Shown: positions 16,997 through 26,020, numbered from the stretch's first letter. The stretch: 64,000 nucleotides of DNA from an uncultured Alphaproteobacteria bacterium (GCA_944391715.1 CALXUP010000007.1:1-64000), one strand, 5' to 3'. The notes: generated by a model not told the origin, from the sequence alone. Program-made: numbers and translations.

Positions 16997-17803
16997 TCAG
17001 TCAACCTTATAAGGCGGCTTGTCCAGCCCTTTCGGCGAATAGGTAAAGACCTCGTATCCGTCTTTGGTTACGCCGAGCGAATGCTCGAACTGGGCGGAAA
17101 GAGACTTGTCCCGGGTTACCGACGTCCAGCCGTCTTTTAATATAATTGCATCTTTTTTACCGATATTAATCATCGGTTCAATGGTAAAGAACATCCCCTC
17201 TTCCATTACCGGGCCGGTTCCTTTGCGACCACAGTGCATAACGTTCGGGGCATCATGAAACACTTTTCCCAGACCGTGTCCGCAAAACATATCGACAACG
17301 GAATAGCCGTATTTATGAGCATATTCCTCAATTACCGCACCGATATCGCCGAAACGGGCACCGGGTTTTACAACGTCAATGCCGCGCATCAGGCATTCAT
17401 ACGTTACTTCGCATAAGCGGGTGGCTTTCAGCTTGGGTTTTCCGGCGTAATACATCCGGCTGGTATCGCCGTACCAACCGTCCAAGATTACCGTAACGTC
17501 AATGTTCAGGATATCTCCGTCGGCCAGTTTGCGCTCATAGCTCGGAATGCCGTGGCAGATGACATGGTTGATGGAAGTACACAGCGTTTTGGGATAACCA
17601 TGATATCCCAAACAAGCCGGTATAGCACCATGCGACGTAATAAATTCACGCGCGAGGTCGTCAATCTCGCCGGTTGAAACGCCGACTTTTACATACGGCG
17701 TAATGTAATCCAGGCACTCGGCCGCAAGTTTGCCGGCTTTGCGCATTCCTTCAAAATCGGCATTGTCATAAATCATAATGCCGTCTTTTCTTTTTATTGC
17801 CAC
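16997..17803 (-). CDS. map: Type I methionine aminopeptidase
   Basis: 268 aa. A pita-bread fold enzyme that removes the initiator Met. The metal ligands are visible in order: D in LNIDVTVILDGWYGDTSRMYYAG (two Asp), H in FCGHGLGKVFHDAP, E in FFTIEPMINIG and E in AQFEHSLGVTKDGYEVFT. The His of HGIPSYERKLADGDIL is the conserved substrate-binding residue. The start is GTG at 17803, preceded by GAGG; an internal ATG nine codons in (MIYDNADF) is an alternative. It is followed by radC. Confidence 0.95.
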   Translation of the reverse strand: MAIKRKDGIMIYDNADFEGMRKAGKLAAECLDYITPYVKVGVSTGEIDDLAREFITSHGAIPACLGYHGYPKTLCTSINHVICHGIPSYERKLADGDILNIDVTVILDGWYGDTSRMYYAGKPKLKATRLCEVTYECLMRGIDVVKPGARFGDIGAVIEEYAHKYGYSVVDMFCGHGLGKVFHDAPNVMHCGRKGTGPVMEEGMFFTIEPMINIGKKDAIILKDGWTSVTRDKSLSAQFEHSLGVTKDGYEVFTYSPKGLDKPPYKVD

Positions 17804-17938
17804 TTTTTGCCTCTTTAATTTCTTTACAAACTGTCCTGTTGTACACTTTATTTATATATAATGCAATAGTTCTAAAAAATTTATGAATCATTTAAAACCC
17901 TTTTATCAGCATTATGTCATATACAAAAGGGGGAAATT

Positions 17939-18430
17939 ATGATAAGAAAGTTTAAGATATTTGTCTACAGCGCTCTTGTTGTATTAATTTGCGCTTATGT
18001 TACAAGTTATTTTACCATGACAGGGGTTAACGGCTGGTATATTCTCAGCCAGAAACCGACCTTTATGCCGCCGGATAGCTGGTTTGCCCCGATATGGAGC
18101 GTTCTTTATGCCCTGATGATTATTTCTTTTTACCTTGTCCTGCGGTATTCTTATAAACCCGAGGCGGCGGAGGCCAACAGCTATTTTCTGACTCAGCTTC
18201 TTTTGCAGATTATCTGGAGTTTTACGTTCTTTTTCAAAGGCTATACGGCTTTGGCGCTGCTGGTCATTCTTTATCTGGATTATGTTGTTTTCCGTATGCT
18301 GGCGGTCTTTAAAAACATTCGTCCGCTGGCCGCTTATCTTTTGTATCCGCTTTTTGTCTGGCTCGTTTTTGCCACGATATTAAACTTCTCCTTTATTCTG
18401 ACAAACGGGATGGTTGTTTTTGAGCAATAA
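17939..18430 (+). CDS. tspO: TspO/MBR family membrane protein
   Basis: 163 aa with five hydrophobic helices. The family signature WYILSQKPTFMPPDSWFAPIWSVLYALM (W-x5-KPxFxPPxW-x6-WxxLY) is clear, as is LLLQIIWSFTFFFKG, the equivalent of the W-x-xLFF motif. TspO proteins bind porphyrins and are implicated in tetrapyrrole handling and stress responses, mostly known from Rhodobacter. The ATG is preceded by GGGGGAAA. It is divergent from map and in tandem with alaS, 83 bp away. Confidence 0.9.
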   Translation: MIRKFKIFVYSALVVLICAYVTSYFTMTGVNGWYILSQKPTFMPPDSWFAPIWSVLYALMIISFYLVLRYSYKPEAAEANSYFLTQLLLQIIWSFTFFFKGYTALALLVILYLDYVVFRMLAVFKNIRPLAAYLLYPLFVWLVFATILNFSFILTNGMVVFEQ

Positions 18431-18513
18431 ATTCCCAAAAAATGCTAGACAATTATATAATTTTGCCTTAGATTGGCAAGGTTATTAAAGTTTATATTTT
18501 TTGGGAAGAAAAA

Positions 18514-21159
18514 ATGACTGCAACATTAAAAGATATCAGAAACACTTTCTTGACTTTTTTTGAAAATCACGGGCACAAGGTTGTGCCTTCCAGCTCTCTG
18601 GTTCCGAACAACGACCCGACACTGATGTTTACCAACTCGGGCATGGTGCAATTTAAAAATATTCTGGCCGGTAATGAAACCCGCGATTATACACGAGCGA
18701 CTTCTTCCCAAAAATCCGTTCGCGCAGGCGGCAAGCATAATGACCTGGACAGCGTCGGTTATGACGTGCGCCATCATACTTTTTTTGAAATGCTCGGCAA
18801 CTTTTCTTTCGGCGATTATTTTAAAGAAGAAGCCATTTTATGGGCTTGGGAACTGTTGACCAAAGAATTTGACATGGATAAATCCCGCCTGGCCGTTACG
18901 GTTTATCATACGGACGACGAGGCTTATAATATCTGGAAAAAAGTTTCCGGACTGCCTGACGACCGCATTATCCGCATTGCGACAAAAGACAACTTCTGGC
19001 AGATGGGCGATACCGGTCCCTGCGGCCCCTGCTCCGAAATCTTTTTTGACCACGGACCGGAAGTTTGGGGCGGTCTGCCCGGTACGCCGGAAGAAGACGG
19101 CGACCGCTGGATTGAAATCTGGAATCTGGTGTTTGACCAGTTTGAAGACCTGCCGGACGGCTCCCGTATTCCGTTAAAACGTCCGTCCATTGATACCGGT
19201 ATGGGATTGGAGCGTTTTTCCGCTATTTTACAAGGCGTACATTCCAATTTTGACATCGATTTGTTCAAAAACCTGATTAAAGCGATTGCCGACCTTTCAC
19301 CGGTTGATCCGGAAGGCAAATATATTCCTTCGTTTAACGTTATTGCCGACCATTTGCGTTCGGCCGCATTCCTGATTGCCGACGGCGTTCTGCCGTCCAA
19401 CGAAGGCCGCGGTTATGTTTTGCGCCGGATTATGCGTCGTGCCATGCGCCACGTCAGCCTGCTCGGCGTGAAAGACACGATGATGTACAAACTGGTTCCG
19501 GCTCTGCAAAAAGAAATGGGAGAAGCCTATCCCGAACTTATCCGCGCCGGTGCGTTAATCACTGAAACGCTGAAACTGGAAGAAAACCGTTTTAGAAAAA
19601 CCCTGGACAAAGGACTGCGCCTGCTTGATGATGCGACTGAAAACCTTAAAGAAGGCGATACCTTGGACGGCGAGACGGCATTCAAACTTTATGATACCTA
19701 CGGTTTTCCGCTTGATTTGACCCAGGATGCTCTCAAGAATAAAAAAATTGCCGTTGATACGGCCGGTTTTGATGCCGCGATGGCCCGTCAAAAAGAAGAA
19801 GCCCGCAAGAACTGGGCCGGTTCAGGCGATGCCGGCACAGAGAAAATCTGGTTTGAGATGAAAGACAAGCTTGGTCAGACCGAATTTCTGGGCTACACGA
19901 CCTTGTCTTCCGAATGCCAGGTTACCGGACTGGTTCAAAACGGACAGGAAGTTTCTTCCGTCAGCAGCGGCGATTTTTATCTGATGGCAAATCAGACGCC
20001 GTTTTACGGCGAATCGGGCGGACAGGTCGGCGACAAAGGCAAAATTTTCGGCAAAGATGTTGAAATTGAAGTTTCTGACGTCAAAAAGAAACTGGACGGA
20101 ATGTTTGTTCATAGCTGCAAACTTATTAAAGGCACCGTTAAAACCGGCGATATGCTCAGCTTTGAGGTCGACGAACAAAACCGGAAGGCTATTGCGGCTA
20201 ACCACTCCGTTACGCATATTCTGCATCATGTTTTGCAGGAAAAATTCGGTTCGACCGTTACGCAGAAAGGTTCTCTGGTTGCAGCAGACCGTATGCGTTT
20301 TGATATTTCTTATCCGAAGCAGATTAGCGAAGACGAATTGCGCGAGATTGAGGACGAGGTCAACCGTCTTATCAGAGAAAATGCTCCGGTTAATACCAAG
20401 CTGATGAGTCAGGAAGATGCGATTGCCTGCGGTGCAATGGCATTATTCGGTGAAAAATACGGCGATGAAGTCCGTGTTGTTTGCATGGGCGAGGACGTTA
20501 ACGCCCCCTTCTCTATGGAGCTTTGCGGCGGTACGCATGTTAAACATACCGGCGATATCGGCTACTTTAACATTGTTTCCGAAGGTGCGGTTGCGGCCGG
20601 TATTCGTCGTCTGGAATGTGTAACCGGTCACGGCGCCGAAAAATTTGTGCAGGATATTGAGGACAAGCTGCACCGCGTCGGTCATGCTTTGAAAGCCAGC
20701 TTTAACGATATTGAAATGCGGGTTCAGCAGCTGCTTGACGAGAAGAAAAAACTTGAACAGCAGATATTTGAACTCAAAAAATCTTTTGTCAGCCACAAAG
20801 CTGCCGATAATCAGGATAAAGTTGAAGTTGTCAACGGCATCAAGTTTGTCGGGCGCGCCGTGCCGAATATTCATCCGAAAGAATTGAAGGCCTTTATTGA
20901 CGAAATCAACAATACCATTGGTTCCGGTGTGGTTGTTCTGGCTACCAACAAAGATGACAAAGCCAGCATTGTTGTTGGTGTTACCAAAGACCTGACTAAC
21001 AAATTCTCGGCAATCGATCTGGTCAAAATTGCTTCCGGCGTGGTCGGAGGACAAGGCGGCGGCGGACGTCCGGATATGGCACAGGCCGGCGGCCCGGACG
21101 GGGCTAAAATTGCCGAGGCGATAGAGGCTGTTAAAAACGAGTTGGCAAAAGCCGTGTAA
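18514..21159 (+). CDS. alaS: Alanyl-tRNA synthetase
   Basis: 881 aa, normal full length. The class II catalytic domain (residues 1-240) has [13 protein letters not shown] (motif 1), [23 protein letters not shown] (motif 2) and TGMGLERF (motif 3). The editing domain carries the zinc/editing residues in [12 protein letters not shown] (HxxxH) and [16 protein letters not shown] (CxxxH). The C-terminal C-Ala/DHHA1 domain ends [19 protein letters not shown]. It charges tRNA-Ala and clears mischarged Ser/Gly. It is preceded by GGGAAG and ends with a terminator at 21,165-21,194. Confidence 0.98.
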   Translation: MTATLKDIRNTFLTFFENHGHKVVPSSSLVPNNDPTLMFTNSGMVQFKNILAGNETRDYTRATSSQKSVRAGGKHNDLDSVGYDVRHHTFFEMLGNFSFGDYFKEEAILWAWELLTKEFDMDKSRLAVTVYHTDDEAYNIWKKVSGLPDDRIIRIATKDNFWQMGDTGPCGPCSEIFFDHGPEVWGGLPGTPEEDGDRWIEIWNLVFDQFEDLPDGSRIPLKRPSIDTGMGLERFSAILQGVHSNFDIDLFKNLIKAIADLSPVDPEGKYIPSFNVIADHLRSAAFLIADGVLPSNEGRGYVLRRIMRRAMRHVSLLGVKDTMMYKLVPALQKEMGEAYPELIRAGALITETLKLEENRFRKTLDKGLRLLDDATENLKEGDTLDGETAFKLYDTYGFPLDLTQDALKNKKIAVDTAGFDAAMARQKEEARKNWAGSGDAGTEKIWFEMKDKLGQTEFLGYTTLSSECQVTGLVQNGQEVSSVSSGDFYLMANQTPFYGESGGQVGDKGKIFGKDVEIEVSDVKKKLDGMFVHSCKLIKGTVKTGDMLSFEVDEQNRKAIAANHSVTHILHHVLQEKFGSTVTQKGSLVAADRMRFDISYPKQISEDELREIEDEVNRLIRENAPVNTKLMSQEDAIACGAMALFGEKYGDEVRVVCMGEDVNAPFSMELCGGTHVKHTGDIGYFNIVSEGAVAAGIRRLECVTGHGAEKFVQDIEDKLHRVGHALKASFNDIEMRVQQLLDEKKKLEQQIFELKKSFVSHKAADNQDKVEVVNGIKFVGRAVPNIHPKELKAFIDEINNTIGSGVVVLATNKDDKASIVVGVTKDLTNKFSAIDLVKIASGVVGGQGGGGRPDMAQAGGPDGAKIAEAIEAVKNELAKAV

Positions 21160-21164
21160 ACAAC

Positions 21165-21194
21165 AAAATCCGCTGGAATCCGGCGGATTTTTTA
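21165..21194 (+). terminator. alaS terminator
   Basis: AAATCCGC (21,166-21,173) pairs with GCGGATTT (21,183-21,190), followed by a T-run, immediately after the alaS stop. Confidence 0.8.
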
Positions 21195-21213
21195 TATCTT
21201 AAAACGTAAAAAA

Positions 21214-21241
21214 ACACGACAAACTTCACAGTTTGTCGTGT
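21214..21241 (-). terminator. Minus-strand terminator ending a possible small RNA
   Basis: ACACGACAAAC and GTTTGTCGTGT form a perfect 11-bp stem with a 6-base loop. On the minus strand the stem is followed by seven T. A TATAAT (minus, 21,313-21,308) and a 20-bp palindrome at 21,264-21,283 lie upstream in that direction, so a transcript of roughly 90 nt is possible. Confidence 0.55.
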
Positions 21242-21263
21242 TCAAAATAAAAACCTTAATTTT

Positions 21264-21283
21264 AAACAGTCTGCAGACTGTTT
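21264..21283. repeat. Perfect 20-bp palindrome
   Basis: AAACAGTCTGCAGACTGTTT is self-complementary without a loop. It could be a dimeric regulator site or a hairpin within the putative small RNA that ends at 21,214. Confidence 0.6.
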
Positions 21284-21365
21284 TGGCAAATTTACAAACA
21301 CAATTAAATTATATGGAAAATAATTCATAAACCGAACAGCCGGTCTATTTGCTGTATTTTTCTGT

Positions 21366-21396
21366 TAAAAACGCCCAAACAAGTGTCTGAGCGTTT
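21366..21396 (-). terminator. Minus-strand terminator ending a second possible small RNA
   Basis: On the minus strand, AACGCTCAGAC pairs with GTTTGGGCGTT (two G-U pairs, 4-base loop) and is followed by a T-run. The G-U pairs exist only on the minus strand, which argues for that direction. Upstream in that direction lies a TATAAT at 21,547-21,542. Confidence 0.5.
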
Positions 21397-21545
21397 CGAA
21401 ATACTGCTGTTTCGCAACAGAAATATTTCTCTGGCTAAAAGAAATTTTTTCTTTTATTCATGACATGCAAAACTGTATTACAGGAACTATAAAAAGAATA
21501 AAGCGAACCTCCCGGTGAACTTTATTCCCCCTCTTCAATATATTA
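21370..21545 (-). ncRNA. Candidate small RNA, about 170 nt
   Basis: Speculative. A minus-strand TATAAT (21,547-21,542) is followed about 15-20 bases on by an 8-bp stem, GAATAAAG/CTTTATTC (21,527-21,496), whose 16-base loop carries GGGAGG. The stretch ends at the terminator at 21,396-21,366. No open frame of note was found. The weak -35 region and lack of homologues make this a hypothesis. Confidence 0.25.
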
Positions 21546-21617
21546 TAAACAATAATCTTCATATCCTTAACAAAACAATTAATCTTTAATCTTTTTCTCT
21601 TGTTTTGTCAAGTTCAA

Positions 21618-21643
21618 AAAAACGCCCAAACTGATGTTTGGGC
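21618..21643 (-). terminator. Minus-strand terminator-like hairpin
   Basis: GCCCAAAC (21,643-21,636 on the minus strand) and GTTTGGGC (21,631-21,624) form a perfect 8-bp stem with a 4-base loop. On the minus strand it is followed by G and seven T. A TTGACA (minus, 21,611-21,606) begins just beyond it. Confidence 0.55.
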
Positions 21644-21723
21644 ACCGGCATTTCAGACAATCTCAGCCCTATTTTGCCGAGACAAGCCTTTCGTTATTCT
21701 GCAGATTCAATACAGAGTATAAA

Positions 21724-21751
21724 AATTTCTGCAAAAAAACGAGCAGAAATT
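21724..21751 (-). terminator. Minus-strand terminator-like hairpin
   Basis: AATTTCTGC and GCAGAAATT form a 9-bp stem with a T-rich loop, followed by TTTAT on the minus strand. Confidence 0.4.
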
Positions 21752-21816
21752 CGGCGGGTTTCACAACAGACCGAATCATGAATCTAAAAAACTATCGCTA
21801 TGTTTTTCTTGTTTAT

Positions 21817-21848
21817 AAATAAGACTAACTTCACAGTCTGTCTTATTT
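21817..21848. repeat. Hairpin related to the one at 21,214-21,241
   Basis: AAATAAGAC and GTCTTATTT form a 9-bp stem around ACTTCACAGT-containing sequence; the same ACTTCACAGT core occupies the loop of the 21,214 hairpin. The two are therefore relatives rather than chance hairpins. Confidence 0.5.
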
Positions 21849-21975
21849 CCAGTATATGTATCATGATTTCGAAGTTGTATTTCGTCTGAAAACATTATGA
21901 TAATAAGCCTAATAATTTGAAATCATCAGCGATTTATCATAAATTTATCCCCCTGTCAACTTGTTTTTCACAGCA

Positions 21976-22001
21976 AAAACGCCCGGCATATACCGGGCGT
22001 T
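21976..22001 (-). terminator. Terminator of the 22,015-22,572 gene
   Basis: AACGCCCGG and CCGGGCGTT form a strong stem around a short loop, followed by T-rich sequence on the minus strand, 14 bp after the stop codon. Confidence 0.75.
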
Positions 22002-22014
22002 TAAAGGCTTTTGC

Positions 22015-22572
22015 CTACACAAGCACTAACACCTTTTTGTTTTTGGCATCGTGCTCAATTTTGTACTTTACTCCGTTAATTTCAACTGACTTTTTTGCTG
22101 TTGTGTTGTTCAGCATATTTTCCAGCGGAATAACGGCACGATTTTTGTTGCTGTTAAAAGTGAAAATGACGGCAACTTTTGTTTCGCGCTGCCGGCCATA
22201 AAACTTCCAGCACAAAATTGGTACTCCGGCAGGAAGCTCGTTTTTATCGGCATTGGAAGACTTTTTTGCTTTATGAGCCTGTTTTCCGGGTTTGTTTTCC
22301 CAGCCAAACTGGTCATGAATTTCTTCTTCGCGCAAAACCTCGACGTTTTCTTTTTCCGTTTTGGGCTTTAAGATTACCGTACCAATCTCTCCGACGCCGG
22401 TTAATGAAATGTTCTGTGTCTTGGCAAATTTTTCTGCCAAGTTGAACATTGTGGCCTCATCGGTCAGAAAAATATCCAGTGTTTTTTTCTTAGAATTTTT
22501 TCTGTCCTTTACGATGATTTCTTCACTGTTTGCAACCAGGTTGTCTACTGTTTCAAATTTTACCTTACACAT
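22015..22572 (-). CDS. Hypothetical protein, 185 aa
   Basis: The ATG at 22572 (MCKVKFETVDN) is preferred over a TTG nine codons upstream; neither has a strong ribosome-binding site. No family is recognised. The protein is soluble and very Lys-rich, with a beta-rich C-terminus (KVAVIFTFNSNKNRAVIPLENML, then KSVEINGVKYKIEHDAKNKKVLVLV) that might form a small OB- or Tudor-like barrel. The middle (residues 85-125) is charged and probably unstructured. It has its own terminator and is transcribed toward the terminator-dense region after alaS. Confidence 0.6.
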   Translation of the reverse strand: MCKVKFETVDNLVANSEEIIVKDRKNSKKKTLDIFLTDEATMFNLAEKFAKTQNISLTGVGEIGTVILKPKTEKENVEVLREEEIHDQFGWENKPGKQAHKAKKSSNADKNELPAGVPILCWKFYGRQRETKVAVIFTFNSNKNRAVIPLENMLNNTTAKKSVEINGVKYKIEHDAKNKKVLVLV

Positions 22573-22739
22573 AATATTTAGTTTTATGCTTTGGGACAAA
22601 ACCCGCAGCGGATTAATAATTCAGATAATTTTTAGTGATTTTTATTATAAAAGCACATTTTTTAGAAAAAATCAAGCACAAAATTGACAAAAATATTTTA
22701 TTTTACACCCAAAATCCCCAGCATACTTTTCAAATATGC

Positions 22740-22768
22740 TTGACACTCACGTTTTGTTGTGATATAGT
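22740..22768 (+). promoter_or_regulatory. Promoter of the first cysteine-rich protein gene
   Basis: TTGACA (22,740-22,745), a 17-bp spacer and TATAGT (22,763-22,768). The spacer and the following GGTCTTTGATGATAA are almost identical to the promoter at 49,833-49,861 before the paralogous gene. Here about 250 bp with two palindromic repeats lies between promoter and start codon, against about 50 bp in the other copy. Confidence 0.75.
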
Positions 22769-22821
22769 GGTCTTTGATGATAATTCTTCTGCTTTGTCAT
22801 TCTCGGACAGCTTATTTGCTT

Positions 22822-22868
22822 GTCATTCTGCGTCACCCTAAGGGTGTGACCCGGGGATCCAGAATGAC
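22822..22868. repeat. Palindromic repeat in the leader of the cysteine-rich gene
   Basis: An inverted repeat beginning GTCATTCTG and ending CAGAATGAC, with an inner GTCACCCT/GGTGTGAC hairpin. It belongs to the GTCAT...ATGAC family dispersed through the window. It lies within the extra leader segment missing from the paralogous locus. Confidence 0.65.
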
Positions 22869-22893
22869 AATAAAGCTGATTTATTTGACTTGG

Positions 22894-22917
22894 ATTGCCG
22901 GATCGAAGTCCGGCAAT
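22894..22917. repeat. Palindromic repeat in the leader of the cysteine-rich gene
   Basis: ATTGCCGGA and TCCGGCAAT form a perfect 9-bp stem with a 6-base loop, followed by GAC. It is the second dispersed repeat in the same leader. Confidence 0.65.
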
Positions 22918-23053
22918 GACAAGTAAAGAAAAGAATTTTTATTAACCATTCTGAGCACAATGCTGCTCAAGAAAAAGAAAAGAGCAACGCGAAAGCTTTG
23001 GCTCGATGATGATAAACGATCGGGTCAAGCACGTTTGCTTGGGGAGAAGACCG

Positions 23054-24796
23054 ATGAGAAATTATAATACTATGCTACACATGAAACTTAATTCTGCGGT
23101 ATCAGTCTTTGCTGTGGCCGCTGCTTTCTCGGTTCTTCTCCCACCTTCCAATGCCTATGGTGGTATCTGTTTTTTGCCCGACTGTATGGATGAAGACGTC
23201 GTCCAGGGCGACTTTAATATGAACGTCAATGAAGACACTGAGTTTTGTGAGAAGGAAGGTTATACTTATTACGCTTCCGGTGAGTGTCCGCAGTATTATG
23301 CCAAAATCGGCACTTGTTCACGTGATGACCATTACCTCAAATGCGATGCCGCCCAGTGGTGTAAAAATAACGGATATAATACTCAGACCTGTTCCCTGCC
23401 GTCTTTTGTTGACGAACAATGCCCGAACGGACAGCCTTATTACAAACAATGTAAAGAAGACCGACCGCGAGCTTGTCGTGAACAAGGATATGTCAATTCT
23501 TGTTCTCCGGGACGCCTTTATGCAACTTCAAACCGCTGTCCGTGGGATTCTTCTTATGGTAAATGCTGTACCGCATCGCCCTCTTCCGGATGTCCGTCTA
23601 ACTACGGTGTTGACTGTACCGGTTCTGCCTCCGGTACCGATGCCTGTGGTTACACCTGTTACCGTTGTTGTTCCGATACCTGTTCTTCCGGTTCTAAAAA
23701 CTATTCCGGCTCCCTGGCCGGATATACCGAATGCGGTACACCTTGTTACAGATGCAAAGACTGTACTTCCGGCAGCACTTCTTATTCCGGTTCTTATGTC
23801 GGGTCTTCCGAATGCGGGTCTTGTTATGCTTGTTCCGATACCTGTCGGACGGGCTCTAAATCCGTCTCTTGTTCTTCAACCGAAGACAAGGTTCGGGTTT
23901 CTTCTACCGAATGCGGCTCCAGTTGTTATGAATGTCAATATAACTCAGATTGTTCCGTAAGCTCTAAGTCTTGTTCTTACGGTTGTGCTTCTTACAACTC
24001 CTGCGGTAAGTGTACCTCTTGCGAATCCGCTCCGGCTTGTACACATTCATCCCACAAAAATTGTGCTTACGGATGTGCAACCTATTGTCCTTGCTGCTCT
24101 TCTTGTAAAACATGCAATTCTGCCCCGGATGACGGTGATGACAACAATACTGGCGGTGGAGGAACTTGTACCGATACCTGTGCAAGCAAGGGGTATTCTT
24201 CTTCCAAACCCAGCGGAAAAACTTGCTCCACAACAACTGTTTGCGGAAAAACTTGTTATTATAATTGCCAAATAATACACACGCATAGTTACACCTGCCC
24301 GAGCGGATATTCAACTTCCTCCAGCGGATGTTCTAATGGTTATACCACCGCAAGCAAGACCTGCTCCTGTGGCGCTAAATCCGGTACTTGCTATAAGTGC
24401 ACGGCTCACACCCATAGTTATACCTGCCCGAGCGGATATCAATCAAGCTCCTGCGGTTCCGGATATACTCAATCTGGAACAACATCAAAGAAATGTTCTT
24501 GCGGGGCAACATCCGGTACCTGCTATAAATGCACGGCTCACACCCATAGTTACACCTGCCCGAGCGGATATCAATCAAGCTCCTGCGGTTCCGGATATAC
24601 TCAATCTGGAACAACATCAAAGAAATGTTCTTGCGGGAAAACGGGCAGTGGAACATGCTATAAGTGTAAGAAAAAAGTTACACTTACGTGTCCGGGCGGC
24701 CCTCACGGTAGCGTCTGTCGTTGCGGAGGAAAGCATCCAAGTACAGTTATGGTGACAAGGCCTCATACTTGTGGTGGTGTTATACCAATGCAATAA
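23054..24796 (+). CDS. Secreted cysteine-rich repeat protein, 580 aa
   Basis: The start is ATG 23054 after GGGGAG, matching the paralogue at 49911. A signal peptide (to about SNAYGG, residue 37) precedes a conserved N-domain of about 150 residues (GICFLPDC, DEDVVQGDFNMN, CEKEGYTYY, YYAKIGTCSRDDHYLKC). Then come many Cys-rich modules: C-x2-TC-x2-GS...TECG-x2-CY-x-C units, SYGCASYNSCGKC-x2-C units, and three 43-44 residue HTHSYTCPSGY...GTCYKC repeats, the last two almost identical at DNA level. Cysteine, Ser and Gly dominate. It is probably an extracellular or cell-surface protein held by disulfides or metal ions. No enzymatic motif was seen and the function is unknown. A terminator follows. 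Confidence 0.8.
   Translation: MRNYNTMLHMKLNSAVSVFAVAAAFSVLLPPSNAYGGICFLPDCMDEDVVQGDFNMNVNEDTEFCEKEGYTYYASGECPQYYAKIGTCSRDDHYLKCDAAQWCKNNGYNTQTCSLPSFVDEQCPNGQPYYKQCKEDRPRACREQGYVNSCSPGRLYATSNRCPWDSSYGKCCTASPSSGCPSNYGVDCTGSASGTDACGYTCYRCCSDTCSSGSKNYSGSLAGYTECGTPCYRCKDCTSGSTSYSGSYVGSSECGSCYACSDTCRTGSKSVSCSSTEDKVRVSSTECGSSCYECQYNSDCSVSSKSCSYGCASYNSCGKCTSCESAPACTHSSHKNCAYGCATYCPCCSSCKTCNSAPDDGDDNNTGGGGTCTDTCASKGYSSSKPSGKTCSTTTVCGKTCYYNCQIIHTHSYTCPSGYSTSSSGCSNGYTTASKTCSCGAKSGTCYKCTAHTHSYTCPSGYQSSSCGSGYTQSGTTSKKCSCGATSGTCYKCTAHTHSYTCPSGYQSSSCGSGYTQSGTTSKKCSCGKTGSGTCYKCKKKVTLTCPGGPHGSVCRCGGKHPSTVMVTRPHTCGGVIPMQ
24399..24650 (+). repeat. 132-bp tandem repeat inside the cysteine-rich gene
   Basis: Unit 1 is 24,399-24,530. 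Unit 2 starts at 24,531 and is nearly identical up to about 24,640. A diverged 129-bp unit precedes them at 24,270-24,398. Each unit encodes a 43-44 residue module with six or seven Cys. Such near-identical units can expand or contract by recombination. Confidence 0.9.
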
Positions 24797-24803
24797 TTGT
24801 AAA

Positions 24804-24834
24804 AACTCCCCGGCTTTGAAGCCGGGGAGTTTTC
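24804..24834. terminator. Bidirectional terminator after the cysteine-rich gene
   Basis: AACTCCCCGGCTT and AAGCCGGGGAGTT form a perfect 13-bp stem with a 2-base loop, with A- and T-runs. It serves the cysteine-rich gene and the convergent flavodiiron gene ending at 24,845. Confidence 0.9.
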
Positions 24835-24844
24835 TATTGCTCAG

Positions 24845-26020
24845 TTATTTTTCAATCATCGTTTTGACATGTTCTTTTAACTTGGCAACCACGTCTGATT
24901 TTGGCGTGTATTTCTCCTCAAACGGCGGAATCGTTTCCCAGCCCAAGTCTTCATAAACTTTTTGAATCTGGTTGACAACGCCCGGTTTCCAGCCATAAGA
25001 GCCAAAAGCAAAAGCCTTTTTGTTCTTGGGTTTCAGGCCTTTCATATAAGTTACAAAAGCGGCAACGCGCGGAAACATCTCGTTGTTCAGGGTCGGCGTG
25101 CCGATACAAACGTAACGGGCATCAAGAAAATCGACAATCGCTTCCGAAATATGGGTTTCGGTCAGGCAGCGTTTGACGATCGGAATGCCAGCATCCTGGA
25201 AAACTTCCATAACCGCATTGGCCAGAGTGGCGGTCGCGCCCCACATTGTATCATAAACAATAACAGCTTTGCCCTTGTTTCTGCCGGAAGCCCATTCGTC
25301 ATAAAGTTTCAAGATTGTACCGACTTCTTTTTCGCCCGACCAGATGCAGCCATGCGACGGCGCAATCATATCTATCTCCAGACCATCCAACCCGCTCAGG
25401 GCTTTTTCCGCCTGAGCGCCGAACGGAAACAGGATGTTGGCATAATATTTTTTGGCCTCTTCGCACACAACGTCAAACGGCTGGTCTTTTACAAAAATGC
25501 CGTCCGAGCAGAAATGTTGTCCGAATCCGTCGTTCGGCAGCAGCAGCTTGTCTTCAGCCACATAAGTTACCATAGAATCCGGCCAGTGCAGCATTGGCGT
25601 GGTTACAAAAGTCAACGTCCGTTTGCCGATGGAAACGCTGTCGCCGCTTTTGACAATCTGAAATTTCCAGCCGGTCGTATCATAATGGTCATTCAACGCT
25701 TTTTCGCCGGCGGCATTGGTCAGAATCGTCGCCTGGGGCGCCAGTTTCATAATTTCCGGCATATTGCCCGAATGATCCATTTCAACATGGTTGACAACAA
25801 CATACGCGATTTTTGAGAAATCGGTAACGCTTTTGACGCGGGCAATCTGTTCATCGGACAGATAATGTTTTGCACCGTCGACCAGCGTGATTTTTTCATC
25901 CATAATCAGATAGGAATTGTATGTTGAACCGCGCGGGGTCTTGTAGCCGTGGAACTCGCTCAAATTCCAGTCTTTCACGCCTGTCCAATAAATGTCTTTT
26001 TTGATTTCTACTGCGTTCAT
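24845..26020 (-). CDS. Flavodiiron protein (A-type; O2/NO reductase)
   Basis: 391 aa, the length of class A flavodiiron proteins. The N-terminal metallo-beta-lactamase-like domain carries the diiron ligands in NHVEMDHSGNM (HxExDH), TPMLHWPDSM and PSHGCIWS. The C-terminal flavodoxin domain begins AVIVYDTMWGATATLANAV and includes GTPTLNNEMFP and FGSYGWKPG for FMN. These soluble enzymes reduce O2 to water or NO to N2O, usually taking electrons from rubredoxin or a rubrerythrin-type partner, and protect anaerobes and microaerophiles. Divergently placed from a PerR-like regulator and rubrerythrin, with a shared control region at 26,021-26,141, it forms an oxygen-defence cluster. Confidence 0.95.
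   Translation of the reverse strand: MNAVEIKKDIYWTGVKDWNLSEFHGYKTPRGSTYNSYLIMDEKITLVDGAKHYLSDEQIARVKSVTDFSKIAYVVVNHVEMDHSGNMPEIMKLAPQATILTNAAGEKALNDHYDTTGWKFQIVKSGDSVSIGKRTLTFVTTPMLHWPDSMVTYVAEDKLLLPNDGFGQHFCSDGIFVKDQPFDVVCEEAKKYYANILFPFGAQAEKALSGLDGLEIDMIAPSHGCIWSGEKEVGTILKLYDEWASGRNKGKAVIVYDTMWGATATLANAVMEVFQDAGIPIVKRCLTETHISEAIVDFLDARYVCIGTPTLNNEMFPRVAAFVTYMKGLKPKNKKAFAFGSYGWKPGVVNQIQKVYEDLGWETIPPFEEKYTPKSDVVAKLKEHVKTMIEK

Noticed and set aside
21430-21545. 6S RNA
   Set aside because: The expected long hairpin with central bulge and pairing ends was not found; the segment is only a generic small-RNA candidate.
22573-22599. TTG start nine codons upstream for the 22,015 gene
   Set aside because: ATG at 22,572 is available and the upstream codons have no ribosome-binding site.
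24270-24650. Tandem 132-bp repeats as a CRISPR array
   Set aside because: The units are adjacent without spacers and code in frame for a Cys-rich protein module. No cas gene or short repeat-spacer pattern occurs anywhere in the window.
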